DNA of 39,778 nt from Pseudomonadota bacterium (lineage in GTDB: Bacteria; Desulfobacterota; Desulfovibrionia; Desulfovibrionales; Desulfomicrobiaceae): positions 1 to 39,778 of the forward strand of contig JAEWKZ010000087.1 in the NCBI GenBank assembly GCA_023393525.1, given 5' to 3'. A model generated the notes under the pieces. That model had not been told where the DNA came from, did not search any database, and saw nothing but the letters and a program-made list of their open reading frames with translations. Position numbers and translations under genes: made by a program. Shown one piece after another: positions 15,376 to 24,221 of this stretch; position 1 is the first letter of the stretch; every line of letters starts with the position of its first letter.

Positions 15376-17100
15376 TCAGATCTTGAACTTGCCGACCATG
15401 GCGTTCAAGTCCCGGGCCAAACCGCTCAAGCTCTCGGAACTGCCCTGAACCGCTTCCGCCGACTGGGCGATGGCACCCGAGGCCTCGTTCACGGAAGCCA
15501 CTTCCCTGGCGATGTCGCGGGTCACGGATTCGGCCTGGGACACGTTCTCGTTGACCTCCTGCACACCCTGGGCCGCCTGGCCCACATTGTCGGCGATGTC
15601 GCGGGTGGTCACGGATTGCTCTTCGACGGCCGCGGCGATGGTGCCGACGATGGAATCGACTTCGTTGATGACCTGGCTGACCTGCTGAATTTCCGAGACC
15701 GTCACTCCCGTAGCGCCCTGGATGCCTTGGATCCTGTCCCGGATCTCCTCCGTGGCCCGCGCCGTCTGCATGGCCAGTTCCTTGATCTCGTTGGCGACCA
15801 CGGCGAATCCTCGTCCGGCCTCGCCGGCTCGCGCGGCCTCGATGGTGGCGTTCAGCGCCAGCAGGTTGGTCTGTGAGGAGATGGCGGTGATGGTTTCGGT
15901 GACCTTGTCGATTTCGCGCGCGGCGTGGCCCAACTCGTCCACCCGGCGCGAGGCTTCCGTGGCCTTGCCCACGGCGTGTCCGGTGATTTCCTTGGCCTTG
16001 CCGGCGTTCTGGGAGATTTCGGCGATGGTCGCGGTCATCTCCTCCGAGGCGGTGGCCACGGTGCCGATGTTGATGGAGAACTCCTCCATGGCCGAGGCCA
16101 CGGAGTTCATGTTCGAGCTCATCTCTTCCGTGGCCGCGGCCACGGTGGTCGATTTGGCGGTCATGTCGCCGGAGGCGGCGCGCAGGCCCGTGGCCAGGTT
16201 CAACAGGCCCGCCGAAGCCTGGTTGACCTGCGTGGAATTCCCGGCCACCTCGCGGATGATGCCGTGGACCTGTTCCACGAAGGTGTTGAACCATTCGGCC
16301 AGTTCCTGGGTTTCCGTGCCGGAGGTGTCCTTGAGGCGTGCGGTCAGGTCGCCTTCGCCCTGGGCGATGTCCTTGAGCATGCCGATCATGCGCTGCAACG
16401 GCGTGATGATGGAGCGGATCAGGAAAATGGTCAGGGGCAGGACCAGGAAGGCGAATCCCGCCCCGATGAAGGACAGGGCGATGGTCAGGGATCTGGAGGC
16501 GGCGCTTTCCAGGTCGGCGGCCACCGCGGCCTGGGCTTCGGCGATGTTGTCGATGTACACGCCGGTGCCGATCCACATGTCCGTGCCGGGGATCATGGTC
16601 GAGTAGGCGATTTTGGGCTGGTCGCCCTTGCCGGGCTTGTCGAAGACGTACTCGACAAAACCGCCGCCCGCATGGGCCTGTTTGCGCAGTTCCTGCACGT
16701 ACATGAGCCCGTTGACGTCCTTGTTTCCTCCCAGATCCTTGCCCTCGACCTCTTTCTTGGTCGGCAGGACCCTGCATATGGTCTCCTGATAGACAAAGAA
16801 GTAGCCGGATTTGTCCTCCTCGAACCGGATGTCGTTGATGAGCGCGCTGATGAGGGGAATCCGCTCCGCATCGCTGCTCATCCCCTCCACAGCCGAACCG
16901 AGGCTCGCGGCCATGTTCGTGGTCGCGACCATGATCTTGTCGCGTGCGTCGGCGTTCATGATCTGGCCGACTTTTTCGATCATCTGTTCTTTGGTTCCAT
17001 TGGCCTGGTAAACGAAGAAGGCGACTACCGCGCCCATGAAGACCAGCATGATGCCGACCAGAAAAAGCAATCGGTTGCGGATGCCGAATCGAATGGACAT
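15376..17100 (-). CDS. Methyl-accepting chemotaxis protein with a Cache sensor
   Basis: 574-residue chemoreceptor. Membrane helices at 11-31 and 205-228 flank a periplasmic single-Cache-type domain (about 35-200; markers EDKSGYFFVYQ and IPGTDMWIGTGVYID) that usually senses small organic acids or amino acids. A HAMP domain (about 229-281) leads to the long coiled-coil signalling domain, whose tip is ISSQTNLLALNATIEAARAG, followed by EAGRGFAVVA. No C-terminal CheR-binding pentapeptide is seen. It signals to CheA/CheW, neither of which is in this window. The start at 17100 has CGGAGGA upstream, and a good promoter lies 40 bases farther. Confidence 0.95.
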   Translation of the reverse strand: MSIRFGIRNRLLFLVGIMLVFMGAVVAFFVYQANGTKEQMIEKVGQIMNADARDKIMVATTNMAASLGSAVEGMSSDAERIPLISALINDIRFEEDKSGYFFVYQETICRVLPTKKEVEGKDLGGNKDVNGLMYVQELRKQAHAGGGFVEYVFDKPGKGDQPKIAYSTMIPGTDMWIGTGVYIDNIAEAQAAVAADLESAASRSLTIALSFIGAGFAFLVLPLTIFLIRSIITPLQRMIGMLKDIAQGEGDLTARLKDTSGTETQELAEWFNTFVEQVHGIIREVAGNSTQVNQASAGLLNLATGLRAASGDMTAKSTTVAAATEEMSSNMNSVASAMEEFSINIGTVATASEEMTATIAEISQNAGKAKEITGHAVGKATEASRRVDELGHAAREIDKVTETITAISSQTNLLALNATIEAARAGEAGRGFAVVANEIKELAMQTARATEEIRDRIQGIQGATGVTVSEIQQVSQVINEVDSIVGTIAAAVEEQSVTTRDIADNVGQAAQGVQEVNENVSQAESVTRDIAREVASVNEASGAIAQSAEAVQGSSESLSGLARDLNAMVGKFKI

Positions 17101-17139
17101 GGGATTCCTCCGGACGTGAAATTGTTTCTATTATCGCTG

Positions 17140-17167
17140 GTTATACCAGATGAGTCATTGTTGGCAA
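17140..17167 (-). promoter_or_regulatory. Putative sigma-70 promoter of the chemoreceptor gene
   Basis: On the minus strand TTGCCA (17162-17167), a 16-base spacer and TATAAC (17140-17145) lie about 40 bases before the start codon. A GCGATAAT just downstream faintly recalls a flagellar sigma-28 -10 box, but no matching -35 is present. Confidence 0.5.
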
Positions 17168-17196
17168 GATTGAACCGCCGGGTTGCGAACGCCGAT

Positions 17197-17223
17197 CCGC
17201 GCATCTTTGTCTCCGATGCGCGG
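17197..17223 (-). terminator. Hairpin after the diguanylate cyclase gene
   Basis: CCGCGCATC (17197-17205) and GATGCGCGG (17215-17223) form perfect nine-base arms about 30 bases past the stop codon of the minus-strand gene ending at 17253. There is no T-run. Confidence 0.45.
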
Positions 17224-17252
17224 GGACGCTCCCTCCGATTGCGTCGCGGTTT

Positions 17253-19799
17253 TCAGGAATCGTCTGGTTCCGGCGCCTTTCGCGTGTACATGGACTGGTC
17301 CGCGTTTTTGAGCAGCGTCGCGATGTCCTGCGGGCTCCGGGGGTTGAAGGCGGTGCACCCATGGGTGATGCCCATGGTGTAGGGGATTTTTCCGGAAGCG
17401 TTCATGGCGTCGAGGTTCGCGTGCACCTCTGCCCAGATGCGGGAGACTTCGTCCGGGCCGCATCCCGGAAAGATCAGCACGAACTCGTCTCCGCCGATGC
17501 GGTAGATCTCGTCTCCGGCGCGGACGCGGGAACGTATGATGGTGACGACATCCTTCAGATAGGTGTCGCCATGCTGATGTCCGTAGGTGTCGTTGACCTG
17601 CTTGAGCTTGTCGACATCGACATAGCAGAGCGTCAGTCTTTCGTTCCGCAGGGCGGCGAGCTTGAGTGTTTGGGGGGCTTCCGCTTCGAAGGCGCTGCGT
17701 GTGCAGGCTCCGGTCAGGGGGTCGAGACGCACGGATCGCTCCAGGGCGCGGCGTTTGCGCTGCTGGTGGCGATAGACGAAGACAAAGATGAAAAGCAGCA
17801 GGGCGATGATGAGCGTAAGGACGGTGATGGTCCACACGGCGCGGGCATACCTGGAGGAATCCGAGTCGTCGTTGATCAGGCTGGCACCGCTCGGGAGCAG
17901 GCCCGCGTCCAAACCGTATTTTTTCATGGCCCTGGCGTCGAAAATGTAGGCGTTGGGGCTTTGGGCGATGATGGGCAGGTCGGCGGCCTTCCGCCCGTTC
18001 AGGATGCTCCGGGCCAGCTCTCCGGCGGCCAGTCCCTGATGGCGGCCGCTGGTGACCATTCCGCCGACCGAGCCCGATCCCAGGTAGAAGTCCCAGAAGG
18101 AAAAGACCGGCACGGGGCTTTTGTCCACGATTCTTCTGCAGCTTTCTTCGTAGGAATAGGTGTTTCCGTCCCGGTCGCGGTTGAAGCTCATGAGCAGGAT
18201 GAGACTGTCCCGGGGCAGCGAAGGCAGGCGTTCCAGCAATCGGGTCATGGACATGTTCTCAAGCAGTTCGATGTCGAGCTGCTCCGGCAGGAGGTGGCGC
18301 GCCTCCTCGAAGCGGTTGTGGTTGCCGATGCCGGTCGGGGTGGCGTCGTTGATGACGTAGAGCTTTCGGGCATCGGGCAGGAGCCGGGCGGCTGCCTGCA
18401 CGGTGCCGACGATGTCGTAGGATTCGAGCACGCCCGTAATTCCCTGCGCGGAGACGGCATCCGGGTCCGGGAGGTAGTTCACGCCGCAGAACACGATGGG
18501 CGCGTTGTGGAACAGCGACTGCCGGTAATGGCGCGCAAAGTTGAAGGCGTTGTCATCGGAGGTCAGGACCATCGAAAATGTGACGTCCCGGTATTTCTCG
18601 CGCAGAAGAAGATAGTTCAGATAGGTGAATTCGGGGTCGGGATGGCGCTTGGTGTCCATGTATTCGACATGAAATTCCGGGGCGGATCCCGTCCCGGCCA
18701 TGCTTTCCCTGATTCCGGCCTGGATGTCGTCGGTCCATTTGAAGCCTTCATGGTAGGAATGCAGGATTAGGACCTCGTGCCTTGCTTCGGATTTGGCATT
18801 GAAGAACCGGGTGTCGGGGGGCAGACGGTCCGGAGTGATCCGAAAACGCTCCATCCGGCGCACGTCCACTTCCAGCTGAATCCCGTCATCGTAGGTGACC
18901 GGCAGATCGGCCGGATTCTCTCCGGCTAGGATGCGGCCCGCCATGTCGGCCGCAACCCGGCCCTGCTCGTATCCGTTGGTCAGATACCCGCCGAACAGAC
19001 CGTGCCCCAGGAGGAAGTTCCATACCCCGTACGTGGGCACGGGGCTGGCTTCGGAAATGGCCGTGACGGCTTCCGTGGCGTCATAGACGTTTCCTTCGCG
19101 GTCCCTGAAATAAAGCAGGAACAAGAGCCCGGTCCGCGGCCCGATTTCCCGCACCCTGTTCACCAGCTCGGGCAGGGGCAGGTCGTCGAGCACCCTTACG
19201 GGCAGGTCGCGCGGAACATTTTTGCGCAGCTCGGCCAAGGCCGCGAGGCCGGTGCCGGTTTTGTCGCTGATGACCAGCAGTTCGCGCATTTGGGGCTGCA
19301 ACCTGCGCATCAGGCGCACCGTGGAACTCATGTCTGCGTATTCGCGCACTCCGGTCATGTTTTTGGGCAGGGCGGGCAGAGGGTTGCTGTTCACGCCGCA
19401 GAACACGATCGGGGTGTCCGGAAAAATGCGGTTTCCGTGTTCGAGCATGAAGTGAAATGCCTTTTCGTCAATGGTTATGACCAGGTCCGGATGCAGGAAC
19501 GCGTATTTGAGCTCCATGAATTTCGGAAGATTGTCGAGATAGTCGGGATCGAGGTTGCGCTTGGCGTCCATGTGCTCGATGCGGATGCGCACTTCCGGGT
19601 CGTTGGCGTGCAGGGTCGCCTGCAGGCCGTGGATGATGTCCGCCGACCATTTGTAGTCCGGATGGTAGGAGTTGAGAATGAAGACCTGCTTGGCCGCGAG
19701 GGCGCCGGCAGGGCTCAGGACCAGTAGCAGCAGCATGGTCCAGAGCGCCCGCGGACGCCATCGCGAAAGGCGCCGGAAGGGTCGCCCCGTGTCACGCAA
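17253..19799 (-). CDS. Diguanylate cyclase with two tandem ABC-type periplasmic binding domains
   Basis: 848-residue membrane-bound GGDEF protein. After a basic n-region and signal sequence come two homologous periplasmic domains of the ABC_sub_bind (TrpX-like) type. One opens with VFILNSYHPDYKWSADI (about residue 38), the other with VLILHSYHEGFKWTDDI (about 345); each has a PIVFCGVN block. A membrane helix (about 655-677) precedes the GGDEF domain, with RIGGDEFVLIF and an upstream RAGD inhibitory site. No EAL is present, so it should only synthesise c-di-GMP. The start is TTG at 19799: GGGAG lies eight bases upstream and this start supplies the arginine-rich signal n-region. The alternative ATG at 19736 would lack it. 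It overlaps the end of the UDP-glucose pyrophosphorylase gene by eight bases. Confidence 0.9.
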   Translation of the reverse strand: MRDTGRPFRRLSRWRPRALWTMLLLLVLSPAGALAAKQVFILNSYHPDYKWSADIIHGLQATLHANDPEVRIRIEHMDAKRNLDPDYLDNLPKFMELKYAFLHPDLVITIDEKAFHFMLEHGNRIFPDTPIVFCGVNSNPLPALPKNMTGVREYADMSSTVRLMRRLQPQMRELLVISDKTGTGLAALAELRKNVPRDLPVRVLDDLPLPELVNRVREIGPRTGLLFLLYFRDREGNVYDATEAVTAISEASPVPTYGVWNFLLGHGLFGGYLTNGYEQGRVAADMAGRILAGENPADLPVTYDDGIQLEVDVRRMERFRITPDRLPPDTRFFNAKSEARHEVLILHSYHEGFKWTDDIQAGIRESMAGTGSAPEFHVEYMDTKRHPDPEFTYLNYLLLREKYRDVTFSMVLTSDDNAFNFARHYRQSLFHNAPIVFCGVNYLPDPDAVSAQGITGVLESYDIVGTVQAAARLLPDARKLYVINDATPTGIGNHNRFEEARHLLPEQLDIELLENMSMTRLLERLPSLPRDSLILLMSFNRDRDGNTYSYEESCRRIVDKSPVPVFSFWDFYLGSGSVGGMVTSGRHQGLAAGELARSILNGRKAADLPIIAQSPNAYIFDARAMKKYGLDAGLLPSGASLINDDSDSSRYARAVWTITVLTLIIALLLFIFVFVYRHQQRKRRALERSVRLDPLTGACTRSAFEAEAPQTLKLAALRNERLTLCYVDVDKLKQVNDTYGHQHGDTYLKDVVTIIRSRVRAGDEIYRIGGDEFVLIFPGCGPDEVSRIWAEVHANLDAMNASGKIPYTMGITHGCTAFNPRSPQDIATLLKNADQSMYTRKAPEPDDS

Positions 19800-21240
19800 A
19801 GACAGTTTCTCCCTGGAGCACCGAGCCCGCCTTGATCACCGCCTGCTTGGGCCCCCTGTTGACGAGCCGCACGTCGCCTACGCAGCGTACGTCTTCCTCG
19901 AAGAGCACATCGCCTTCGATCACCAGGCTGTCGCATTTGAGCAGGGAGGGCGGATTTTTGGGGAAACGGGTCAGGAAGGCGTCAATTTTCTTGTACAGAT
20001 TGCCGTCCAGGGAGATCGACGGCATGGGCGCGTCGCGTTCCGGGTTGGGGATGATCGTCTCCCTGTCGGTGCGCACGAAACAGTCGGACATGACCAGCAG
20101 CAGGTCGCCCGTCGTCTTGACCGGCGCGAAACGCTTTCGGGGCACGATGACCGCCTGGGCGTTCAGGAAATTGGTGATGGCCGAGCCCATGGCCGTTTCC
20201 AGCTGAAAGACCTTGGGCGAGGACGGGTCGCGCGGATCCAGGGTCTTGGGGTTTATGATCAGGTCCAGCGGCATCATGCGGTGCGACACGAACACCGACT
20301 GCAGCACGCGCAGGTCCACCCAGATGGAATTGGTGTTGAAGAATTTGTACTTTTCGATGTCGCAGAAGGAGTCCATTTCCTGGTCCGGGCATTGGGCCAC
20401 TTCACGCAGGGCGAGCTGCCTGTTTTTCTTGAGGCGGCAGAGGTGCCCGCCTTTCTTGTCCTGCTCCGTGCGCCGGGCCACTTCCATGAGGAACGGCAGA
20501 TTGTGGTGCACCATGTAGCCGAGCAGGCGGCGGTTCATGATCGCGCCGAGGTTGTCGGAGTTGGAAATGAAGGCGTAATGGTAGCCCTTGTCCAGCAGCG
20601 CGTCGAGGATGCCGGAGGTGATCATGGCGGTGTAGATGTCGCCATGGCCGGGCGGGTTCCATTCCAGTTCCGGGTTCTGCGGCCAGGAGGCGGGAGTGTG
20701 GTCCTTGGCCACGATCTTGGGGTAGCGGTGCTGCAGGAACGCCAGATCGATGCCGGTGGTGCCGTTATGGAAATCCCCGATTTGGAGCATGGTGTCCATG
20801 TGGGTCTTGAAGCTGTTCATGAAGACCTGGGGAAAATCCACGCCGTAGTGGGCGCGCACGTTCTTGGCCTGGAGCAGGATGAGGTCCAGAAAGCTGAGTC
20901 CGTCCTTGACCGGGATGAGCGATTTGGCGGACTCAAGCCCCATGCTGGTGCCAAGGCCCCCGTTGAGCTTGATGACGGCGGTCTTGTCCAGCGCCTTTTC
21001 GCCCTTGTCCTTGAACTGCTCCATGGAATCATAGTCGGCCAGTTCGTCGTCATGCACCGCCAGCACGTCGCGGTCCGAAAGCTTGCCCTGGGCCCCATAG
21101 AGGAACTGGTTGAAGTAACACTTGAAGGTGTTGATGACGATGGCGGGCAGCCCCTGCTGCTCCATCTTCAGCGCGAAGGGGCGGAAGAGCTTGGAGAGGT
21201 TCGGGTCGTCGACGCTGACGCAGCTGATATCTTTGGCCAT
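19792..21240 (-). CDS. UTP-glucose-1-phosphate uridylyltransferase, eukaryote-type UDPGP family
   Basis: 482-residue cytosolic enzyme making UDP-glucose from UTP and glucose-1-phosphate. It belongs to the eukaryote-like UDPGP family (PF01704), not bacterial GalU. The nucleotide loop KLNGGLGTSMG is at about residue 91-101, followed by NSFKTH, the uridine-site segment WNPPGHGDIY, SNSDNLGA, and KYKFFNTNS. The C-terminal part is a short left-handed beta-helix-like tail. UDP-glucose feeds glycogen, lipopolysaccharide and exopolysaccharide synthesis. The start at 21240 has AGGAG upstream. Its stop lies inside the first codons of the tandem-sensor diguanylate cyclase gene, so the two are coupled. 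Confidence 0.9.
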   Translation of the reverse strand: MAKDISCVSVDDPNLSKLFRPFALKMEQQGLPAIVINTFKCYFNQFLYGAQGKLSDRDVLAVHDDELADYDSMEQFKDKGEKALDKTAVIKLNGGLGTSMGLESAKSLIPVKDGLSFLDLILLQAKNVRAHYGVDFPQVFMNSFKTHMDTMLQIGDFHNGTTGIDLAFLQHRYPKIVAKDHTPASWPQNPELEWNPPGHGDIYTAMITSGILDALLDKGYHYAFISNSDNLGAIMNRRLLGYMVHHNLPFLMEVARRTEQDKKGGHLCRLKKNRQLALREVAQCPDQEMDSFCDIEKYKFFNTNSIWVDLRVLQSVFVSHRMMPLDLIINPKTLDPRDPSSPKVFQLETAMGSAITNFLNAQAVIVPRKRFAPVKTTGDLLLVMSDCFVRTDRETIIPNPERDAPMPSISLDGNLYKKIDAFLTRFPKNPPSLLKCDSLVIEGDVLFEEDVRCVGDVRLVNRGPKQAVIKAGSVLQGETVFA

Positions 21241-21408
21241 GAAGGCTCCTTGTGTGGATCTGGTTCATGAGGGCATTCCCGGTTTGCGGAGAATGGCCGC
21301 GAGTGTGGGAAGAGCATAGTGCATGCGCTTCTCTTCGTCCATAATGGGGTGGATGGATGGAGGAAATTTTTCCACCGCGCAGGATGGGGGTGCGTCTTGC
21401 GCGCCGCC

Positions 21409-22827
21409 TCAGACCGGGGCGTCGTGCCTGGGCATGGAGATCGTCAGCCGCGCCGTGCCGGCCTGCTGCTCCATGCGCAAGTGTCCGCCGATGCGCTCCA
21501 CCAGGCGCAGGCACATGGCCAGGTTCATCTCGTCGTCCTCGAATGGCATGATCAGCCGGTCATTCCCAAGCTTGCCGCGCACGGGCTCCATGGCCACGCA
21601 AACCTGGACCAGGCCCTCAGATTCGCTGCCGGTGATGCGCATCGCGCCCGAAGGTTCCGTGATTTCGGCGCCGTGGCCGATGAGGTAGATGAAGATCCGG
21701 TGCAGGAATTCCTGGTCGCCCAGGACCGGCGCAAGGTCGTCATCGAGGTCGATTTCGCAGGTGATGGATTTGTGCTCCAGACGCCTGGAGACCAGGTTCA
21801 TGATGAAATTCACGGTGGGCGGTACGAGGCAGCGGGTCAGCGAGACGTCCATGGGTTCGAGATAGGCGGTGATGCGCTGCAGGAGGCGTTCGAGGCGGTT
21901 GCACTCTTCCAGGATGACCCTGGTTTCCACCGCCTCGGGGTGCCGGCTGCGCAGTTGCCTGGCGAAGCCGCCGAGGGAGACCAGCGGGTTGCGGATCTCG
22001 TGGGCCACCTCTTCGGTCATGCTGCGCAGCATGTTCAGTTTTTCGTTCTGTCGCAGGAGCTCGTCCATGTAGGAACTGCGTGTCATGTCCATGATCATGC
22101 CCTCGATCCGCTGCGGGGCGGATCCCGGTCGCAGGGGGGAGGCGATGGACTGCGCCGCGAGCGAGACCATGTATCCTTTTTTGTGCAGGAAGCGGAACTC
22201 GAGCCGCAATTCGACCGCTTCGGGCCGCAGGCTCTTTCTGAGGGATTGCAGAAAGGGTCTCCGGTCTTGGCGCGCGATGCGCCGCAGAAAGATCCGGGGC
22301 GATCGCAGGATGTCCTTGGGCGGATAGCCGAGAATTTCCGTGGTGGCCTGGTTCAGGAATTCGAACTCGAGATCGCGGTTGATGATGAAAATGATGAGGG
22401 GGAGTTTGTGGACCAGCCGGAAGAGATGGTCCTGGGTGACCCGGACGTGGCGTTGCAGACCGGATCGGATCAGGCAATCGCGCAGGCTGCCGACAAAGGC
22501 GTCCGTGTCCGCGATGGGTTTGGGAGCGTAATCGCAGGCCCCGCCCCGGAAGGCCTCGATGGGGCAGTCGATGTCCGTCCGGCCCGAGACGACAATGAGG
22601 GCAGTGGCCGGGCGTTTGGCTTTCATGGCGTGCAGCAGGCCCATTCCCGCGTCGCCGGGGATGTCCAGGTCCAGAAGCGTCAGATCCGGATCGCGGTGTT
22701 CCAGAATGTCCAAGGCCTGCCACGCCTCCCCGGCGTCATGGATCTCGAATCCGGCGCCTTCAAGCTTCGCGCCCACGGACGCCCGCAGCTTGGGGTCGTC
22801 CGTGACGATCAGGATGGACTGGGCCAT
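21409..22827 (-). CDS. Receiver-PAS-HisKA protein with a degenerate ATP-binding domain
   Basis: 472-residue soluble protein. The receiver (1-120) keeps the acidic pair (VTDDPK), phospho-acceptor Asp in LLDLDIPG, Ser in VVSGRTD and Lys in DYAPKPI. A PAS domain follows (about 135-255), then a HisKA helix with an intact H-box EEVAHEIRNPL. The C-terminal GHKL-like region (about 345-472) lacks the motifs for ATP: the N-box Asn is missing (HRIFIYLIGHGAEI), no DxGxG is seen, and the G2 glycines are replaced (DEMNLAMCLRLVERIGG). It therefore probably accepts phosphate or acts by binding, not as an autokinase. The ATG at 22827 has GGAGG upstream and lies within the end of the preceding kinase gene (19-base overlap). 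It is the last gene of a sigma-54-type regulatory operon. Confidence 0.85.
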   Translation of the reverse strand: MAQSILIVTDDPKLRASVGAKLEGAGFEIHDAGEAWQALDILEHRDPDLTLLDLDIPGDAGMGLLHAMKAKRPATALIVVSGRTDIDCPIEAFRGGACDYAPKPIADTDAFVGSLRDCLIRSGLQRHVRVTQDHLFRLVHKLPLIIFIINRDLEFEFLNQATTEILGYPPKDILRSPRIFLRRIARQDRRPFLQSLRKSLRPEAVELRLEFRFLHKKGYMVSLAAQSIASPLRPGSAPQRIEGMIMDMTRSSYMDELLRQNEKLNMLRSMTEEVAHEIRNPLVSLGGFARQLRSRHPEAVETRVILEECNRLERLLQRITAYLEPMDVSLTRCLVPPTVNFIMNLVSRRLEHKSITCEIDLDDDLAPVLGDQEFLHRIFIYLIGHGAEITEPSGAMRITGSESEGLVQVCVAMEPVRGKLGNDRLIMPFEDDEMNLAMCLRLVERIGGHLRMEQQAGTARLTISMPRHDAPV

Positions 22828-24197
22828 GGTTCCGCCTCCGTGGATGCCGGGGACAGGTTCTTGCGCGGCAGGGTCACCTCGAAGGTGTTCATGGACTGCG
22901 CGTAGGAATAGCCGACCCGCCCCTGGTGCAGTTCGACGATCTGTTTGACGAAATACAGCCCATGCCCCGACCCTTCCACGTTTTCCGCGTCGCTGCATCG
23001 AAAGTCGGCGTCGAAAAGCCTGGCCTGTTCCCCTCCGGGGATTTCCTGTCCCGTGGTGGAGACGAAAAGACGTATGCCGGGCCGGCCGGAGCCGAAGGCG
23101 CGGGGCAAGGTTTCCCATCCGTAGAGGACCAGCTTTTCTTCGCCTCCGAATTCTCCGGGCATGGCCGTGGTGTATTTGACCGCGTTGGCCAGCAGGTTGG
23201 CGAAGACCTGCGAGATGAGCCCGAGATCGGCCTCCAGCACGACGTCCTCGTCGATGCGCACGTCGGGCGCGATGCGGATGGCGATGCCCTGGGCCTTGAG
23301 CAGGGGCCGGAAGCGTTCGAGTTGCGGCTCGAAGACCTGGCTTTTGAATCTGCAGGGCCGCAACCGCAAATCGTAGCTCCCTTTCTCGAAGTGGCTGCGG
23401 CGCAACAGGCTTTCCAGAAACAGGCTCGACTGCTGGAAACGCCGCGAGATGCTCTGCTGCCTGGCCTGCAAATCCTTGATCATGGACGGCAAGTCGCGGC
23501 GTATTTCCCGGTCTGGGGAATCGGCGCGCGCGGGGTCGAGGGCGTCCACTTTGCGCGCGAGGCGTTCAAGCTGCTTTTCCATGTGCAGAAAGAGAAGCTT
23601 GAAGTGCATGTTGGGCACGATGACGTTGTGACCGATGTCGCGGACCAGATTGTTGATGAAGGTCAGGCGCTGACGGTTGCTGATGGCCACTTGCTTGACC
23701 GCCATGAGCTGCGCGGCGCTGCGGGCGAAGAGAAGGTAGAAGGCTTCCTCCTCGGGGAAAAGCTCTCTGTGCAGGCACAGCAGGCCGATGAGCCGCGGTT
23801 CCGCGCCGGTCTGGCAAATGGGAACCACGCTCATGCCGTTCAGGCGGGCGATGGAGGTGGAGTTCGGGCAGGCGTTTTCCGGAAAGGTGACGAGTTTGCG
23901 CGCGTGAGGGCTTGTGGTCCGCCGGAGTTTCAGCTCGTCCTTGGGATCTCGCATGTACAGCGACGCGCTTGTGCCCAGGCAGACGTCGGGCACGAGCACG
24001 CACAGCGATTTCAGGTCACGCAGGGACTCGAATTCGAAGCTGGCCTGAAAGAACAGGCTGAACGCCGCGTCGCGATCAGCGGCACGGTCGTCGCGGGCGC
24101 GGCCCGAGAGCCTTTCCTGGAGGTAGGCCCTGATGTGCTTGCGGGCATGGAGCGAGGGTTGCATGGCGTATCCCGGGTTGAGAATCGCTTCCGGCAT
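22809..24197 (-). CDS. GAF-domain histidine kinase
   Basis: About 462-residue soluble kinase. A GAF-like sensor (about 45-185, containing LCVLVPDVCLGTSASLYM) precedes an unusual dimerisation region with H-box candidate RDIGHNVIVPNM and a long charged insertion (about 60 residues) before the second helix. The GHKL domain has a good N-box (VFANLLANAVKYT) and G2 box (EGSGHGLYFVKQIVE). Its G1 box reads STTGQEIP, lacking the usual Asp and second Gly, so nucleotide affinity may be reduced. The start is uncertain: TTG at 24221 touches the upstream stop, ATG at 24197 lies 24 bases past it, and ATG at 24164 is also possible. None has an ideal ribosome-binding site. It lies between the sigma-54 activator and the receiver-PAS-kinase genes. 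Confidence 0.83.
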   Translation of the reverse strand: MPEAILNPGYAMQPSLHARKHIRAYLQERLSGRARDDRAADRDAAFSLFFQASFEFESLRDLKSLCVLVPDVCLGTSASLYMRDPKDELKLRRTTSPHARKLVTFPENACPNSTSIARLNGMSVVPICQTGAEPRLIGLLCLHRELFPEEEAFYLLFARSAAQLMAVKQVAISNRQRLTFINNLVRDIGHNVIVPNMHFKLLFLHMEKQLERLARKVDALDPARADSPDREIRRDLPSMIKDLQARQQSISRRFQQSSLFLESLLRRSHFEKGSYDLRLRPCRFKSQVFEPQLERFRPLLKAQGIAIRIAPDVRIDEDVVLEADLGLISQVFANLLANAVKYTTAMPGEFGGEEKLVLYGWETLPRAFGSGRPGIRLFVSTTGQEIPGGEQARLFDADFRCSDAENVEGSGHGLYFVKQIVELHQGRVGYSYAQSMNTFEVTLPRKNLSPASTEAEPWPSPS

Positions 24198-24221
24198 AAC
24201 CCAGGATATGCCCTCCCGCAA

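Noticed and set aside
17100..17150. Sigma-28 flagellar promoter for the chemoreceptor
   Set aside because: GCGATAAT resembles the -10 box, but there is no TAAA-type -35 at the right distance; the sigma-70 pair fits better.
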